DNA from: Sinohyriopsis cumingii
Lineage: Eukaryota > Mollusca > Bivalvia > Unionida > Unionidae
NCBI GenBank assembly: GCA_028554795.2
Contig: CM068835.1
Span: 59,891,219-59,955,218 of the forward strand
DNA: 64,000 bases
Reading direction: 5' to 3'
In this document: piece after piece, positions 32,971-44,587 of the stretch
How the letters are laid out: the number at the start of each line of letters is the position of its first letter
Position numbering within the stretch: position 1 is the stretch's first letter
Program-made: the position numbers and the translations under genes
Notes under the pieces: generated by a model
Seen by the model: only the letters and a program-made list of their open reading frames with translations
Told to the model about the DNA's origin: nothing
Databases searched by the model: none

Positions 32971-34338
32971 ACCAGCCCCACATAACTTTAGGCTCCCATG
33001 TCACAATGATTGGAAATTATTGAAACTGTGTACACACTTATTGGGCGTACAAAAGTAAATGTCAACACCCAACTGACATTTGCTAACGAGGCAGTGCTTG
33101 ACCTCATGAACCTACCTACAAGGCTCAAACTTCAGGGTGAAGGTTAAAAATTGAACAAACGTGGGGATATGTGTTTTGCAACTGCAGAATTAAAATTTGC
33201 AATTAATATTTCCTCCTAGTATTGTGTCTTCTTTAATTAGGTGCTTCTTATCTAGAACAGATACCTTCTTTAACACAAACATTTTCATTTTTATAAACTT
33301 CAAATTCCAAAAAGTACTTCATAAGATCTGAATAAATCCTAAAGTTACTCAGGTGCAGTTCCAAGCCGACATTTATATACAATAACTGCCTTGCAAAAAT
33401 CAATTCTTTCATATACTGCAAACTATTTTAATTTTGTAAATAATGCTTCTGATGAACAATTAATAGATGCATCTAAAATAATGCGTGCTACCCTTTTCTG
33501 AAGTTTATAAACCCTGTCAAGTACAGTTTCCCCATACAGCGGAACAATAATCCATTGTTGGAAGAATGTATGCATTGTAGTATAGAATGTGAATTTCTGC
33601 AGGTAAATATTTCTTGATTCTACAGGAATGGGAAAGTTTGGACGACAGTGCTTTACAAAGCTTGTCATTATGGTCATCCCACTGTAAATTATTACCTACA
33701 GACACACCTACAAGCTTGTTGGTATGGTCATTCCACTGTAAATTATTATCTCCAGACAAACGTGCAAGCTTGTCATGCTTGTTATTTCCTAAATATTATT
33801 ATTTATTCAACATAATTTTGGGTTTCCTAATTTATGTAGTCTTTTTTTATGTCCTCAAAAACATATTTAACATATTTTGTTTTACCTTCATTAATTACCA
33901 TTTTATTTTGTTTTGCCCAAGAGTGAAATCAATTTAAGTCTGAGTCTAATCTTGTATAAATAACTTCAGTAATAGAACTAGATGTATGCAAGGTTGCATC
34001 ATCTGCAAATACATCTGTATTTATGAATTCATCATTTAATGGAAGACCCTTTACATAAATATAAAAGAGAAGAGGGCCTAGAACAGAGCCTTGAGGGACC
34101 CCTGAATGAATAGTTTGTTGATTTAAAAAACAGTATCCATTTCTTGTAGCCTGTAATTTGTTAATTTGGTGAGCAATCTCTGGAATGAATATTTTCCAAA
34201 ACCTGGATGTGCCTTATGAAATGGAAAGTAAGTTTCAAAAAAGAAACAGACCTGCATAGACATCTGTTTTTTAATTAATTTTGATGATATAGGTAGAATA
34301 GTTCTTGATGTTAAGGTGACTGGATCCTGAGCTTTTCT

Positions 34339-34566
34339 TCAGGGGATGCCTGAGTGCTCACTGTTATAGATCGCTCACATCTCGTGTCTGCACAGGTTCA
34401 AGTCTCGGTTCAGCCAATGTGGGTATATGTGAGAAACCTTGCTAGTATTTTTCCAAGGGTCGGTGGCTCTTCCCATTAGGTCCTTCCGGCTTCTTCTTCC
34501 GCCAAATATACTAGCCATCATGTGTAGCCCCCATCACATGCTGAAACCCGGACGACCAAACCAAAC
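34339..34566 (+). mobile_element. S2 SINE nested in a LINE relic
   Basis: Decayed head (GGGGATGCCTGAGTGCTC), B box GGTTCAAGTCT, body to CTGAAACCCGG. A short flanking repeat CTTTTCT (34332-34338 and 34567-34573) fits a worn target duplication. Without it the LINE sequence is continuous. Confidence 0.85.
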
Positions 34567-34671
34567 CTTTTCTCCTTTCTAAAAGATTGTGTAATCTGTG
34601 CACATTTCAAGGTATCAGGAAAATTAACACTCATTATACTTAAGTTTATTATATGTGTCAATGACTTTGTG

Positions 34672-34894
34672 GTGGATGCAGGACCAAACAGTCTAAAGCA
34701 TTCACTTTTACTGATCACCTGTATGAGCAGGTTTGAGTATCACGCTCAGCCAATGTAGATATGTAAGAAAGTTAGTGGTTACCGGTAGTGGTTTTTGCTA
34801 GGGTTTCACTCAGGTTCTTCCTCCATCAGTTATACTGGCACCATGTATGGCCTATTTTGCGCTGAGAAATGGAGATAAACCCAAAACAACAACG
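34672..34894 (+). mobile_element. S2 SINE nested in the same LINE relic
   Basis: The head is badly decayed but CAGTCTAAAGC is visible. The body and tail (ATAAACCCAAAACAACAAC) are clear. The target duplication TGACTTTGTG is exact at 34662-34671 and 34895-34904. Confidence 0.88.
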
Positions 34895-35436
34895 TGACTT
34901 TGTGCTGAATCAATGCCATCCTGTCCTAAGGATTTATCAATACTTGTCTTAATGAGCATATATCAAGCCTCAACTTCACTAGCATGGCTACTAAAAATTA
35001 TGTTACCATCAGGAATTTTATTTACAGATCCTTAATAAGAAAACATTTTTCTTAAAAGCTGCTGCAGTAATTATGATTATACACCCCATAAAGCCAGATT
35101 TTACTGGGTCAGTGGCTTAAAAAGTCAATAGATTAAAGGTAACCTTGAATATCAGTCAGTATTATAAGTCTAGTTCATGCATCAATAATTACCTGGATTA
35201 GCCACTATAGGTGAGGACTCCAGGAAAATCCACTGATCCAATTCCTATACTCATTCACATGAATAATGCAGTTAACCTGTTGGGTAACCGATAACATTAT
35301 ACAAGATATTGCCATTAATATGGAAAGTACTAATGAATGAACATATCCATTTTTATTTTCAACTGCCAGGTTAGAAAGGACCTTCCAAGCAGGCTAGGAT
35401 GAATAAAACATGGAAGAATCCATGTGGTCATGAGAT

Positions 35437-36140
35437 AAACAAACACTGCACCCATGTTATTAAACCATGAAACACTGCACCCATGTTATTAAACCATGAA
35501 ACACTGCACCCATGTTATTAAAGCATGAAACACAGCACCCATGTTATTAAACCATGAAACACTGTACCCATGTTATTAAACCATGAAACACTGCACCCAT
35601 GTTATTAAAGCATGAAACACTGCACCCATGTTATTAAAGCATGAAACACAGCACCCATGTTATTAAACCATGAAACACTGCACCCATGTTATTAAACCAT
35701 GAAACACTGCACCCATGTTATTAAAGCATGAAACACAGCACCCATGTTATTAAACCATGAAACACTGCACCCATGTTATTAAACCATGAAACACTGCACC
35801 CATGTTATTAAACCATGAAACACTGCACCCATGTTATTAAAGCATGAAACACAGCACCCATGTTATTAAAGCATAAAACACTGCACCCATGTTATTAAAC
35901 CATGAAACACAGCACCCATGTTATTAAAGCATAAAACACTGCACCCATGTTATTAAAGCATAAAACACTGCACCCTTGTTATTAAAGCATAAAACACTGC
36001 ACCCATGTTATCAAAGCATAAAACACTGCACCCATGTTATTAAAGCATAAAACACAGCACCCATGTTATTAAAGCATAAAACACAGCACCCATGTTATTA
36101 AAGCATAAAACAATGCACCCTTGTTATTAAAGCATAACAT
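35437..36140 (+). repeat. Minisatellite, 29-bp unit, about 24 copies
   Basis: The unit is CATGAAACACTGCACCCATG, TTATTAAAC. Two linked variants occur: CTGC or CAGC in the middle, and AAAC or AAAG at the joint. In the left half they alternate in a roughly 87-bp three-unit pattern. Units on the right carry CATAAAAC instead of CATGAAAC. There are no spacers, so it is not a CRISPR array. Confidence 0.97.
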
Positions 36141-36179
36141 GTAATCCACGATCACATGTGGCTGAAGGGTACAGTACTA

Positions 36180-36800
36180 AAAGAAATGCATCAGATTGTC
36201 ATGTTTTATCATTCAAACATAAACACCCAATAAATAAACGCTAAACAAAAAACTTAAAGTCAATGAAGCATGAAATATAGGTCATAGACCTCTTTTTGCA
36301 ATGGATCTAGTATCTGTCAAGATGCACCCCCTCACCAACTTTCAAGATTTTAGGAAAGACAGTGAGCCTACAGGATGCAGCACAAAAAAATTGTGGTCAT
36401 GGGCTAAACACAAAACTCAACCAAGCCAATAAAAGACTAAGATAGGTCATGATGACCTACTAATTAAGTGAGGGAATAGTGCTGATCAAAAAGAATCCCC
36501 TGAACCCAAGCCAGTAAAATGGTCACAGTGACCCCTATGAATAAGTGTGGTAAATGGAAATTTATACAAATCATCAGGTTTAATAACTTTAGCATTAACA
36601 GCTAAAACACGCATTTTAACCAATGTCAGTAAATCTTTATCTTTGGGCCACAGTGACATGCTATTTTTGTGATAGGGGTGTTGTACTCATCAAGATGCAG
36701 GGCCCACCAAGATTTATGACTCCTGGTATAAAATAATCTATATAGAGTGCAAACAGCATATTTGGTCATGAAGTAAATAAAAAAACATTTACTTAAGCCA
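36180..36800. repeat. Decayed dispersed repeat (GGTCATG/GTGACC phrases)
   Basis: Copies share AGTATCTGTCAAGATGCA, CACCAA, GATTT and GGTCATG. A further piece lies at 37250-37330 (GCACTAGTCAAGATGCATC). No coding content. Confidence 0.5.
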
Positions 36801-36806
36801 GGAGAC

Positions 36807-37112
36807 TGCTCTGGTGGCCTAAATAGCCTTGGATGCAGGAGGCCATGGGTTCAAACCCTAGCCAAGTCATACCAAAAATGTATACAAATGATACTAGTTG
36901 CTGCCTCGCTTAGTGCTCAGCATTAAGAGGTTAGTCTTAGGACTGGCTGGCCTGGTGTCAGGATAATGTGACTGGGTGAGACATGATGCTACATGTCTGT
37001 AGCATGATGCCCCAGTGCTAGATGCCACTATAAACTCCACGCTGCAGACATCGCAGCAATAGGACTAAAATTATTCAAGCTATGTTAAAAATCTAAATCA
37101 CACACACAGATA
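36807..37112 (+). mobile_element. S1 SINE
   Basis: The head CTCTGGTGGCCTAAATAGCC keeps the start of the A box, and the B box is GGTTCAAACCC. The body is full length and ends in a CACACACACA tail. A short flanking match CATTTA may be the remains of a target duplication. Confidence 0.88.
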
Positions 37113-37326
37113 CACACACATTTAAGGCAGTAAATTAAGAACTAAGAAAGGTACATACAATCATCAAATTTTGTGATTCTCACATGAACCTAGCTCAAAA
37201 TAATAAAAACTGAAAATTACAAAAATTAAACAAAGCCAATAAGGCAATAATTATACTGCACTGACCTATTTTTGTGACGAGAATTTAGCACTAGTCAAGA
37301 TGCATCTCTTCATCATTTTTCATGAA

Positions 37327-37510
37327 CCTATGTACAGTGTATCACAGTATATAAAGAAGGTACAAAAAACCAAGCTAAAGACAAAAACCTACGTACAGTG
37401 TATCACAGTATATAAAGAAGGTACAAAAACCAAGCTAAAGACAAAAACCTACGTACAGTGTATCACAGTATATAAAGAAGGTACAAAAACCAAGCTAAAG
37501 ACAAAAACCT
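37327..37510 (+). repeat. Tandem repeat, 60-bp unit, three copies
   Basis: The unit is CCTACGTACAGTGTATCACA, GTATATAAAGAAGGTACAAA, AACCAAGCTAAAGACAAAAA. Copies 2 and 3 are identical. A 70-codon frame across it is a repeat artefact. Confidence 0.95.
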
Positions 37511-37756
37511 GACAAAGAACATGAAATAATGCACAAAGTCAAGCCCCTTGGCTTCCTCAGCACAGGCGTTAGGTGCTATTAGATCTGTGAACGCCAATAC
37601 TAGATGTGGTAAGACAGCTTTCTACATGAAGGTATCAAAAAGTAAATTATCATAATGGTATCTCAAAAGTAAAATGTCTCTCAAAGTGAATATAGCCTGA
37701 TCTTTATCAATGAAAGATTTTCTACAATGCCTATATCATGCCACATTGTTTCCGGT

Positions 37757-37935
37757 ACCATATATGCTCATTTACATGTCAAGATAAACTATGAAAATGC
37801 ATAGATCCAGATCTGTCTGCTCTTAATGTGCAACACAATTAGATCTATGCAGTTTGCTAGGAGTAATCAGCAGAACAAAAAACACAGACCCTGACATGCT
37901 GGTGCATTATGTAATGGCAGATCAAGGTCAATATC
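37757..37935. mobile_element. M3 fold-back MITE, partial
   Basis: GCATAGATCCAGATCTGTCTG, CTATGCAGTTTGCTAGGAGT, AATCAG and the left end CATATATGCTCATTTACA match the M3 family. The right end is unclear. Confidence 0.65.
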
Positions 37936-38172
37936 AGAAGTGTACAACATATGGTCACCGATACATTTGTGCAGCCAACAGCCTGTGTCCTAACTATGTA
38001 AGTGTGCATTTTTGCTTGATTAAAGAAACAAAAATTTCACAGACCAACAGACTTGTGACCAATGATGGTTAATTCTGGTCTAAGTAAACATTCAAGTTAT
38101 GTACTCCTGGTCCATGCTGCTTACATTGTAAGAACGTACAGTACTACTGATGCAGAAAATCAAGAAAAACTT

Positions 38173-38404
38173 GAGTGGCCGATTGATCTAAAGCTCTCTC
38201 CATTATGGATCACTGCCATCTCACCTCTGTCTGCATGGGTTCGAGTCTCCAATTCGGCCAATGTTGGTATGTGAGAAAGCTTGCCAGTAGCTTCTCGTGG
38301 GCCAGTGGTTCTTTCCAGGACTTTCCCAGGTTCTTCCTCTACCATTAATACTGGCTGCCATCTATAGCCTATCATGTGCTAAAAAAGGGCATTAAACCCT
38401 ACAA
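38173..38404 (+). mobile_element. S2 SINE
   Basis: The A-box region GAGTGGCCGATTGATCTAAA and B box GGTTCGAGTCT are both well kept. The body is full length to CATTAAACCCTACAACAAG. A CAAGAA..AAA.TT phrase on both flanks may be the duplication. Confidence 0.9.
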
Positions 38405-38659
38405 CAAGAAGAAAAATTACAAAAATTTCAAAACAGTAAATCGAGGATTATTCTTGAAAGCTGATGTAGATACACCATCTCTTTAAAATCCTTGGGTGGT
38501 CTCCATTTCAACAAAGAACTTTAGACTTTTAATGGATTTACTAGTCTATAAATCATTATGTATGCCAATTTCTGATCATCCTCCAAGTGATTTTAAATTT
38601 TGTGGAAAATATACATTCATGTGATGAAAGATCCATCTCAAACAATAATGTATACTTAC

Positions 38660-38817
38660 CCAAGCCAAATTCTGAGCTGTACAAAGAGTTTTGCTTTTTC
38701 TGAAGCTAAACAATGAAATTCCCTTCCACCAAGATGACTCACCCTTATCATCCATTTGTATGGGTGTGTGTAATTCAGAACTCTCTTTTTTAAAACAATG
38801 CACTTTCATGCACTCAC
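38660..38817 (-). other. Candidate minus-strand exon
   Basis: A 53-codon stretch reads open into a strong donor, GCTTGG|GTAAGTATA at 38660/38659. It includes MDDKGESSWWKGISLFSF. The left limit is ambiguous: CAG|GTGAGTG at 38820-38811 would serve as a weak acceptor but is itself a perfect donor. I do not recognise the protein. It could be an alternative 5' exon of the gene at 22.6 kb, but joined to that exon it meets a stop at once, so it would be untranslated there. Confidence 0.22.
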
Positions 38818-39029
38818 CTGTAATGCCTTATATGGATTCATGAATGTTTTTGTATGAATGTTGTGCAACATAATGCAATGTACATGTTGCAAGGCAGTAG
38901 ATCAATAATTTGGCTCAATAACTTCATTATCTAAAAATAACTCAACCTGTAAAATATGCACATCATAAACTGGTATTAGCAATTGTAAAAGGCATCATGG
39001 AAGATTGGTTCTTGACCAAAACAAGCTTC

Positions 39030-39031
<2 letters not shown>

Positions 39032-39072
<41 letters not shown>

Positions 39073-39103
39073 GTGATGACGATGGTGATGATGATGATGA
39101 ATA
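39032..39103 (+). repeat. ATG/GATGAT microsatellite
   Basis: About 24 units of ATG with a few GTG and ACG interruptions. Poly-Met and poly-Ile frames here are meaningless. Confidence 0.92.
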
Positions 39104-39239
39104 TTATTATTTTTGTGATTTGTTTTTTTTTAAATAACTTTTTAATGAACTTACAAACCACCTTCCTAATTGTGAAACCTTTTATACCAAATACATGTGA
39201 TGGACACCTCATAATTAGAGAAAAACATTCATAAATCCC

Positions 39240-40329
39240 CCTTTTTTTATACCTTCAAATACACATAAAACCTTCATACAAACATCTTTATATTAAGAAC
39301 AGCTTTAGCATTCATCAAGTGTCCTTTATACACAGATTTTGCTGAAACATCAACATATATGTACCAAAGTTTTATGGCATATCAATACAATAGTTGTTAT
39401 ACCAATTAAAGTCCTAAGAAGATAAACAAAGAACTGCACACAAATAATTGGCTCAATTTGTGAAGCTTCAGATGCTGGAAATGCTCTAATGCAAGTTTTA
39501 AATAGGTGTAAGCTAATTTGACACTTGAAGCAATTGTTTTCATTGTCTTATTTTTCCTCCAGTAGTTGTACAGCAAGATTCCTTGTTAGAATCCTAAAAT
39601 GGTCTACTTATCCAGAACTGTGATTTTCATGAAATGGTACACGTAATAGTGCAAAACTGTATAGAGGTAATTTCGCAGTACATTCTGTCATGGTCAGCAT
39701 GACATGTAACCATTAAGTCTGACATATGAGCAAGACCGGCAATAAATTGTTGGCTGCAAGGGATGGGAGCTGTTTGGGGTATGAATCAAATTTTAATTAG
39801 AGTCAGATATGTCAGTGTAAGGTCAAATAACATAAAAGGACAGAGTTGAGACAAGCCAGTGCAAAAATTTGGGGAAATCTTGGGCCATTTGAAACAGGTG
39901 TCATAGAATGTTATTTTCCAGAATAATTAAAAAAGGCAGACTTGAGAGGATTATTCTGACTTTGATGGGAGTTTTAAAAAAATTGGACAGTTAGAGAAAG
40001 TAACCCTGATTGGCTAAGCTAAATGAGGTGGGGGTGTTCCCAGACAGAATTCAATGTTTCAAGAAAGTCCCCCTTGTGAAATGATACTAAGTTCCTGAGG
40101 AAAGCCGGAAATTAGCTACAAAGAAGTAATAAATATTTCTCATTAGATTGTCCAGGGACACGTGTCAGAAAGCTGAAGACATGAAAGCAAGAGATTCAGC
40201 TGCATAGTAAGAGTGAGCATAAATAAAGTACAAGGTTAGTCTCAATCACATGCAATACACACTGATGTAAGCTTGTAATTATTTGTTGAATTTCTTGGCT
40301 TTAAATTCACACATTAATTTTTCTGTGGG
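39240..40329. other. Unannotated DNA
   Basis: No gene. The stretch from about 39840 to 40250 may belong to the unclassified dispersed repeat that follows, but only one copy of this part is in the window. Confidence 0.35.
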
Positions 40330-41010
40330 TTTGAGAGTTAAGGGTTTGCATGCATTTTGTCTTGAATGTTATATGACTTGTATATTATATGAATGAGTTT
40401 GGATTTAGTGGGTTTGTGTGTAACAGAAATCATTTAGGGCAGAAATTTTAATACGCATTGTGAGAATTATTTTTTTTTATCTTGAAGGTTATAGGAATCA
40501 TGGATCCTAAAGATTTCATGCATTACTCTGATACAAATTGTGAGAATTAATTTATTTGTCTTAAATTATATGTATCATGCTAAGAACTGAATTTTACTGT
40601 ATCTATGTCTATGAAACACTAATTTGCAACGTAACCAAGAATTGATAGTGTTAGCATAGCTGGTAATTTACAGCCGACAGAGGGCTGTAATGTTTATCAA
40701 AGAGGTCTAATTATGACATGTTTCATTAGGAAGCAAGTAGATGCTAGAAAAGACATTAATTTTCTGATAATAGGGTAAGTGTGTATCAGGTGGCTAACTG
40801 ACCATATTAGTTTAGTTCTGTCAATTTAAGATAGATGATATCAGACACAAAAAGAGTGGAAACCGGACACATATTTAGGCTGGGTATTATTATATTTTTA
40901 TTTGAAGGAAAAAAATAGCTCCATACCTGTACTGCACAGTGGAAAAGAATACAGTCTACAACCAAGATGGTTGATGACCCAAAAAGAGGCTAGAGGGAGA
41001 GAGTGAGAAG
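40330..41010 (+). repeat. Dispersed repeat, about 0.7 kb, paired with 58205-58945
   Basis: Shared landmarks in order are TTTGCAT, AATGTTATATGACT, TTTCATGCATTACT.TGATAC, TCATTAGGAA, GTGTATCAG and AAATAGCTCCATA. A plus-strand GTAAGTGTG lies inside. It is non-coding. It may be a solo LTR or the untranslated part of a retroelement, but no defining ends were found. Confidence 0.6.
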
Positions 41011-41109
41011 GAAAAGAAATTGATTTGGAAAAGATCGGAAGAAACCAGATGATGCTGACATGCTGGGAATTTGAGTTTGACCAATTGTACTGCACTGTGT
41101 GCTGATATT

Positions 41110-41186
41110 TTACCATTATGATTGTAAAACATTCCTATGGTGTTTAAATTTCATGCTGATGTCTATACATTTCTATGTAGTTTTAA
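41110..41186 (+). repeat. Left fragment of the 41-bp minisatellite
   Basis: ACATTCCTATGGTGTTTAAA, TTTCATGCTGATGTC and CATTTCTATG belong to the array that continues at 41627. A LINE fragment separates the two parts. Confidence 0.8.
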
Positions 41187-41626
41187 TAATAATAACAATA
41201 ATGACTTCATTTAAACAAGCGCATTTGGTCAACTGACCAATCATCCATGAGGCCTTCTACAATGACACACACACATATATAATGCACAATTTTTACAAGC
41301 TGAAGTGTCTTTAGACAACAAATGCTATTAAAAACCAGAAAACTGATCTAATGCTATAAGAAAATATGCACAAGGCTTTAAGGATGAGTACATACAGAAT
41401 TTATACAAATATTAGTAGAGAACATGTAAAAGATTATAGATGAGTACTTGATAACAATGTTATAAAAAGTAGTACATGTAGTACTGAATTAACAAAATCA
41501 TACAAATGACTGTTTCTGAAGATGTTGACAATGAAGTTTTTTGAAAGCTTGGCATAAGTCAGCCGACTTTATAGGTGGTATGGAATTCCATAGCTTGGCT
41601 CCAGAAAAAGCAGAACTCTTATTTCA
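41187..41626 (-). mobile_element. LINE 3' fragment inserted in a minisatellite
   Basis: The minus strand encodes KSSAFSGAKLWNSIPP, then IKSADLCQAFKKLH, the C-terminus of a CR1/L2/Jockey-like RT. A 3' UTR of about 300 bp follows, ending in an (ATT)n tract (AATAATAATAACAATAAT on the plus strand). The coding piece is open for about 40 codons and equates to 16535-16717 in the larger relic. The 5' truncation is typical of LINE integration. Confidence 0.85.
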
Positions 41627-42005
41627 TGCTGATATGCACAAGACATTTCTATGGTGTTTCAATTTCATGCTGATATGCATAAGACATTTCTATGGTGTTT
41701 TAATTTCATGCTGATATGCATGAGACATTTCTACGGTGTCTTAATTTACGCTCATGTGCACAAGATATTTCCATGGTATTTGAATTTCTTACTGTGTCCA
41801 TAAGACATTTCTATGGCATTTGAATGTATTGCAGATGTTCATAAGACATATTTCTATGGTGTCTTAATTTACACTGATGTGCACAAGATATTTCCATGGT
41901 ATTTGAATTTCTTACTGTGTCCATAAGACATTTCTATGGCATTTGAATGTATTGCAGATGTTCATAAGACATTTCTATGGTGTTTTAATTTCATGCTCAT
42001 GTATG
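41627..42005 (+). repeat. Minisatellite, about 41-bp unit, with a larger period
   Basis: About nine units of CATGCTGATATGCATAAGAC, ATTTCTATGGTGTTTTAATT. Units 4-6 and 7-9 form a near-exact higher-order duplication (CACAAGATATTTCCATGG, then TTACTGTGTCC, then ATTGCAGATGTTC). Confidence 0.93.
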
Positions 42006-42228
42006 TAACACCTACATCCATAAGCATTTGTTATTACAATAAAGCAACAAGTATCTAGTCCTATAGGGAGACAGTAATTTTGTCTAGAGAATGAGACACT
42101 AAGATAATCAACTTTAATTAGTAAGGGAATAAAACTTTCAAGGAACATACTAAAGTCCAACAATCTGGATAATCAGCATTTGGATAACAATTTTATGATT
42201 TTACTATTTTGCCTTTATTTCTGTTTTT

Positions 42229-42472
42229 GTTGTTGTTGTTGTAGGTTTTAATGCCATTTTTCAGCACAAGATAGGCTATACATGGTGGCCAGTATAAATG
42301 GTGGAAGAAGAACCTGGGAAAACCCCAGAAAGAACCACCGACCCACGAGAAGCTACTGGCAAGCTTTCTCACATACCCACATATTGGCTGAACCCAAGAC
42401 TCGAACCCATGCAGACAGGGGTGGGATGGCAGTGATCCATAATGGTGAGTGCTTTAGACCACTCGGCGCCCC
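42229..42472 (-). mobile_element. S2 SINE, near full length
   Basis: Tail TTGTTGTTGTTGTAGG, intact body, B box in the plus-strand form ACTCGAACCCA, and head end TTAGACCACTCGGCGCCCC. A flanking TCTGTTTTT on both sides is the probable target duplication. Confidence 0.93.
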
Positions 42473-42699
42473 TTATCTGTTTTTATGGGATACTTAAATT
42501 TACCCAGCACTGTATAGCCAGGATTGTGCTTATGTACCTTTAAACCATGTAAATACATACATAAACAATGTTTTATAGTTGACAGTATTTCTAGAAGGCT
42601 TGCTGAATGGTGGAAGGAACTTCACTCAATAACTACCCTGATGATTTTCAGTGAACATAAATTTGGAGAGACAGAGAGATTTATAATGACGCAATGACT

Positions 42700-42722
42700 G
42701 GATGCCCCCTCCCCCCCCCCCC
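42700..42722 (+). repeat. C-rich tract
   Basis: CCCCCTCCCCCCCCCCCC-like run, a G-quadruplex-prone strand on the minus side. No adjoining element explains it. Confidence 0.75.
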
Positions 42723-43000
42723 ATGTTCAATCTGCTCAGTAACCTATCCAACTTTATTCCTGTATGACTATAATAACAGGAGAATATCAAACTGGTGACC
42801 TCTATAATATCAAGCAAGTAACAGATCTAAACTTACCAATATCTGTTCCATGACAATTTTAATGTATATACCTCCATATACAATTATGGTAGTACATAGT
42901 GCATATGTACAGTGATTACAGTACAGAAGTATCCCTTCATTATAACACTATTCATGGTAATCATCGATATCAATACTGATTTATAGTGAGATAGCTTTAT

Positions 43001-43326
43001 GTGTGTTTGTGCTTTTTGCATTTTCAATGTAGCTTTAACAATTTTAGTCTCATCGCTACAATGTCTGCAGTGTGGCAGTTTGTAGTGTGACAGTTTATAG
43101 TGATGTCTAGCACTGGGGCATCATGCTGCAGATGTGTAACACCCAGTCATATTATACCAACACCAGGGAACCAGTCCTAACACTAACCTCCTAATGCTGA
43201 GCACCAAACAAGGCGGTTACTAGAACCATGTTTACAAGTCTTTGGTACAACTCAGCTGGGGTTCAAACCTGTGATATACTGCATCTAGGGCAGATGCTCT
43301 AACCACTTAGGCCACAAGAGTGGTGT
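43001..43326 (-). mobile_element. S1 SINE
   Basis: Complete body and decayed head (plus strand CTCTAACCACTTAGGCCAC). The probable target duplication GCTTTAT is at 42994-43000 and 43327-43333. The B box is partly eroded (GGTTTGAACCC on the minus strand). Confidence 0.88.
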
Positions 43327-43333
43327 GCTTTAT

Positions 43334-44585
43334 TATGAAGTACATGATAGATTCATTGTACCCCCTATTTATAATACTATCCATATGAGTCGTAGAGTAT
43401 AGTAGCCTCATAGTAAGATCATGGCTTTATAAGGTACATAATTTATTCAGTGTGCACCTTCATTATAACACTATCCATTGTAGAGTACAGGCCTTTAATG
43501 AAAGTACTGTTATTTGCCCTTGAATTGGAACTCTTTAGCACACATAAATAATTAGGCAGTGTTTCTGGGTAATAAGTAAGAGTGATTGTAAACAATAACA
43601 TGAATGATAGTGTCATTACAAAAAGTTGTGTAATCATAAAGAGATATGCCTTCTCATGAAAGATATTGCTACATTTGTAAGAATTATGGTGGAAAAATAA
43701 TTGAGGGAAAGGTTTCCATGCCTTGTTTTGCAGCTGAGAATCACATTTTTTAATTTAAGGTGGCCTCTCTTTTTAACATACTAAATACATGTTCTCTGAA
43801 AAACAAAATATTCATATCCTGATCAGATTTTTAATCCCAGCACTGCATTTAAAACTGATGACATTCAAATTTCAATGTGGAAGTTTCTCGAAAAATGTGC
43901 AGCTTATATCGATCCTGCTTCTATCGCAATGTTATGCTTTGGACCCCAAGCATCACATTGTAACGAGTTTTACCTGTTATAAACACGTGATTTTATGATG
44001 CAATAATTTTAACACAAGCAACAGTTAAACAAGATAAAATAGTGATGTCATGAATGTAGCTCATGACATCATCAAATAAAACAAGACAGGCATATTATTT
44101 CAAGATTCAAACTGGAAATGTGTCAATGAAACATGGCTGCCCCCCCCCCCATTGGTTCTGGCAGACTAACCTAATTAAAAATCCTAACCAAGGTGTGATA
44201 GACAGTTTGACATCAGGATAGGACAATATGTCTCTATTACTGTCATGGTAAAAGATGTATGACAGGAGCTGTCATGTAGTAATATTCTGACGAAGAACAA
44301 TAACACTTTGTCAATAACTGCACATTTACAAATATAACAGTTTCAATTTCTTTAAATCACCATCCCACCTCTGGTCTTGTTTCTGAAATATTTATTGTGT
44401 TCATTTACAACTAGTATTCCATAGCAAAAACTGAAGAAAATGTGCAGATTTTGTTTTGTGTTTTGAACTCTTAGCAGCAATATTAACATTAAAACTTGTG
44501 TTCTCCGACAAAATTCAAGAAAATATTAAATCTAAAATATCAAAATTTTCTGATCTACAATGATTACAGATTAATCTGTACAGAT
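43334..44585. other. Unannotated DNA
   Basis: No supported gene. A C-run (CCCCCCCCCC) lies near 44142-44151. Confidence 0.4.
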
Positions 44586-44587
44586 TA

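Larger units (their letters stand above)
33320..35075 (-). pseudogene. Non-LTR retrotransposon relic with two nested SINEs
   Basis: Collinear with the LINE at 16348-18990 but lacking its endonuclease and 3' tail. Recognisable pieces are the thumb (NNLQWDDHNDKLCK, LPTMDYCSAVWGN) at 33423-33759, an active-site region near 34000, and the RT start (TKSLTHIINLS, FPDTLKCAQ) near 34600. About 60 bp of the thumb has been duplicated in tandem (33660-33780). S2 SINEs interrupt it at 34339-34566 and 34672-34894. Stops and frameshifts throughout. Confidence 0.87.

Noticed and set aside
35437..36140. CRISPR-like direct repeats
   Set aside because: Units are contiguous with no spacers, and the context is animal nuclear DNA.
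39031..39234. A protein starting with a run of Met
   Set aside because: Translation of an ATG microsatellite.
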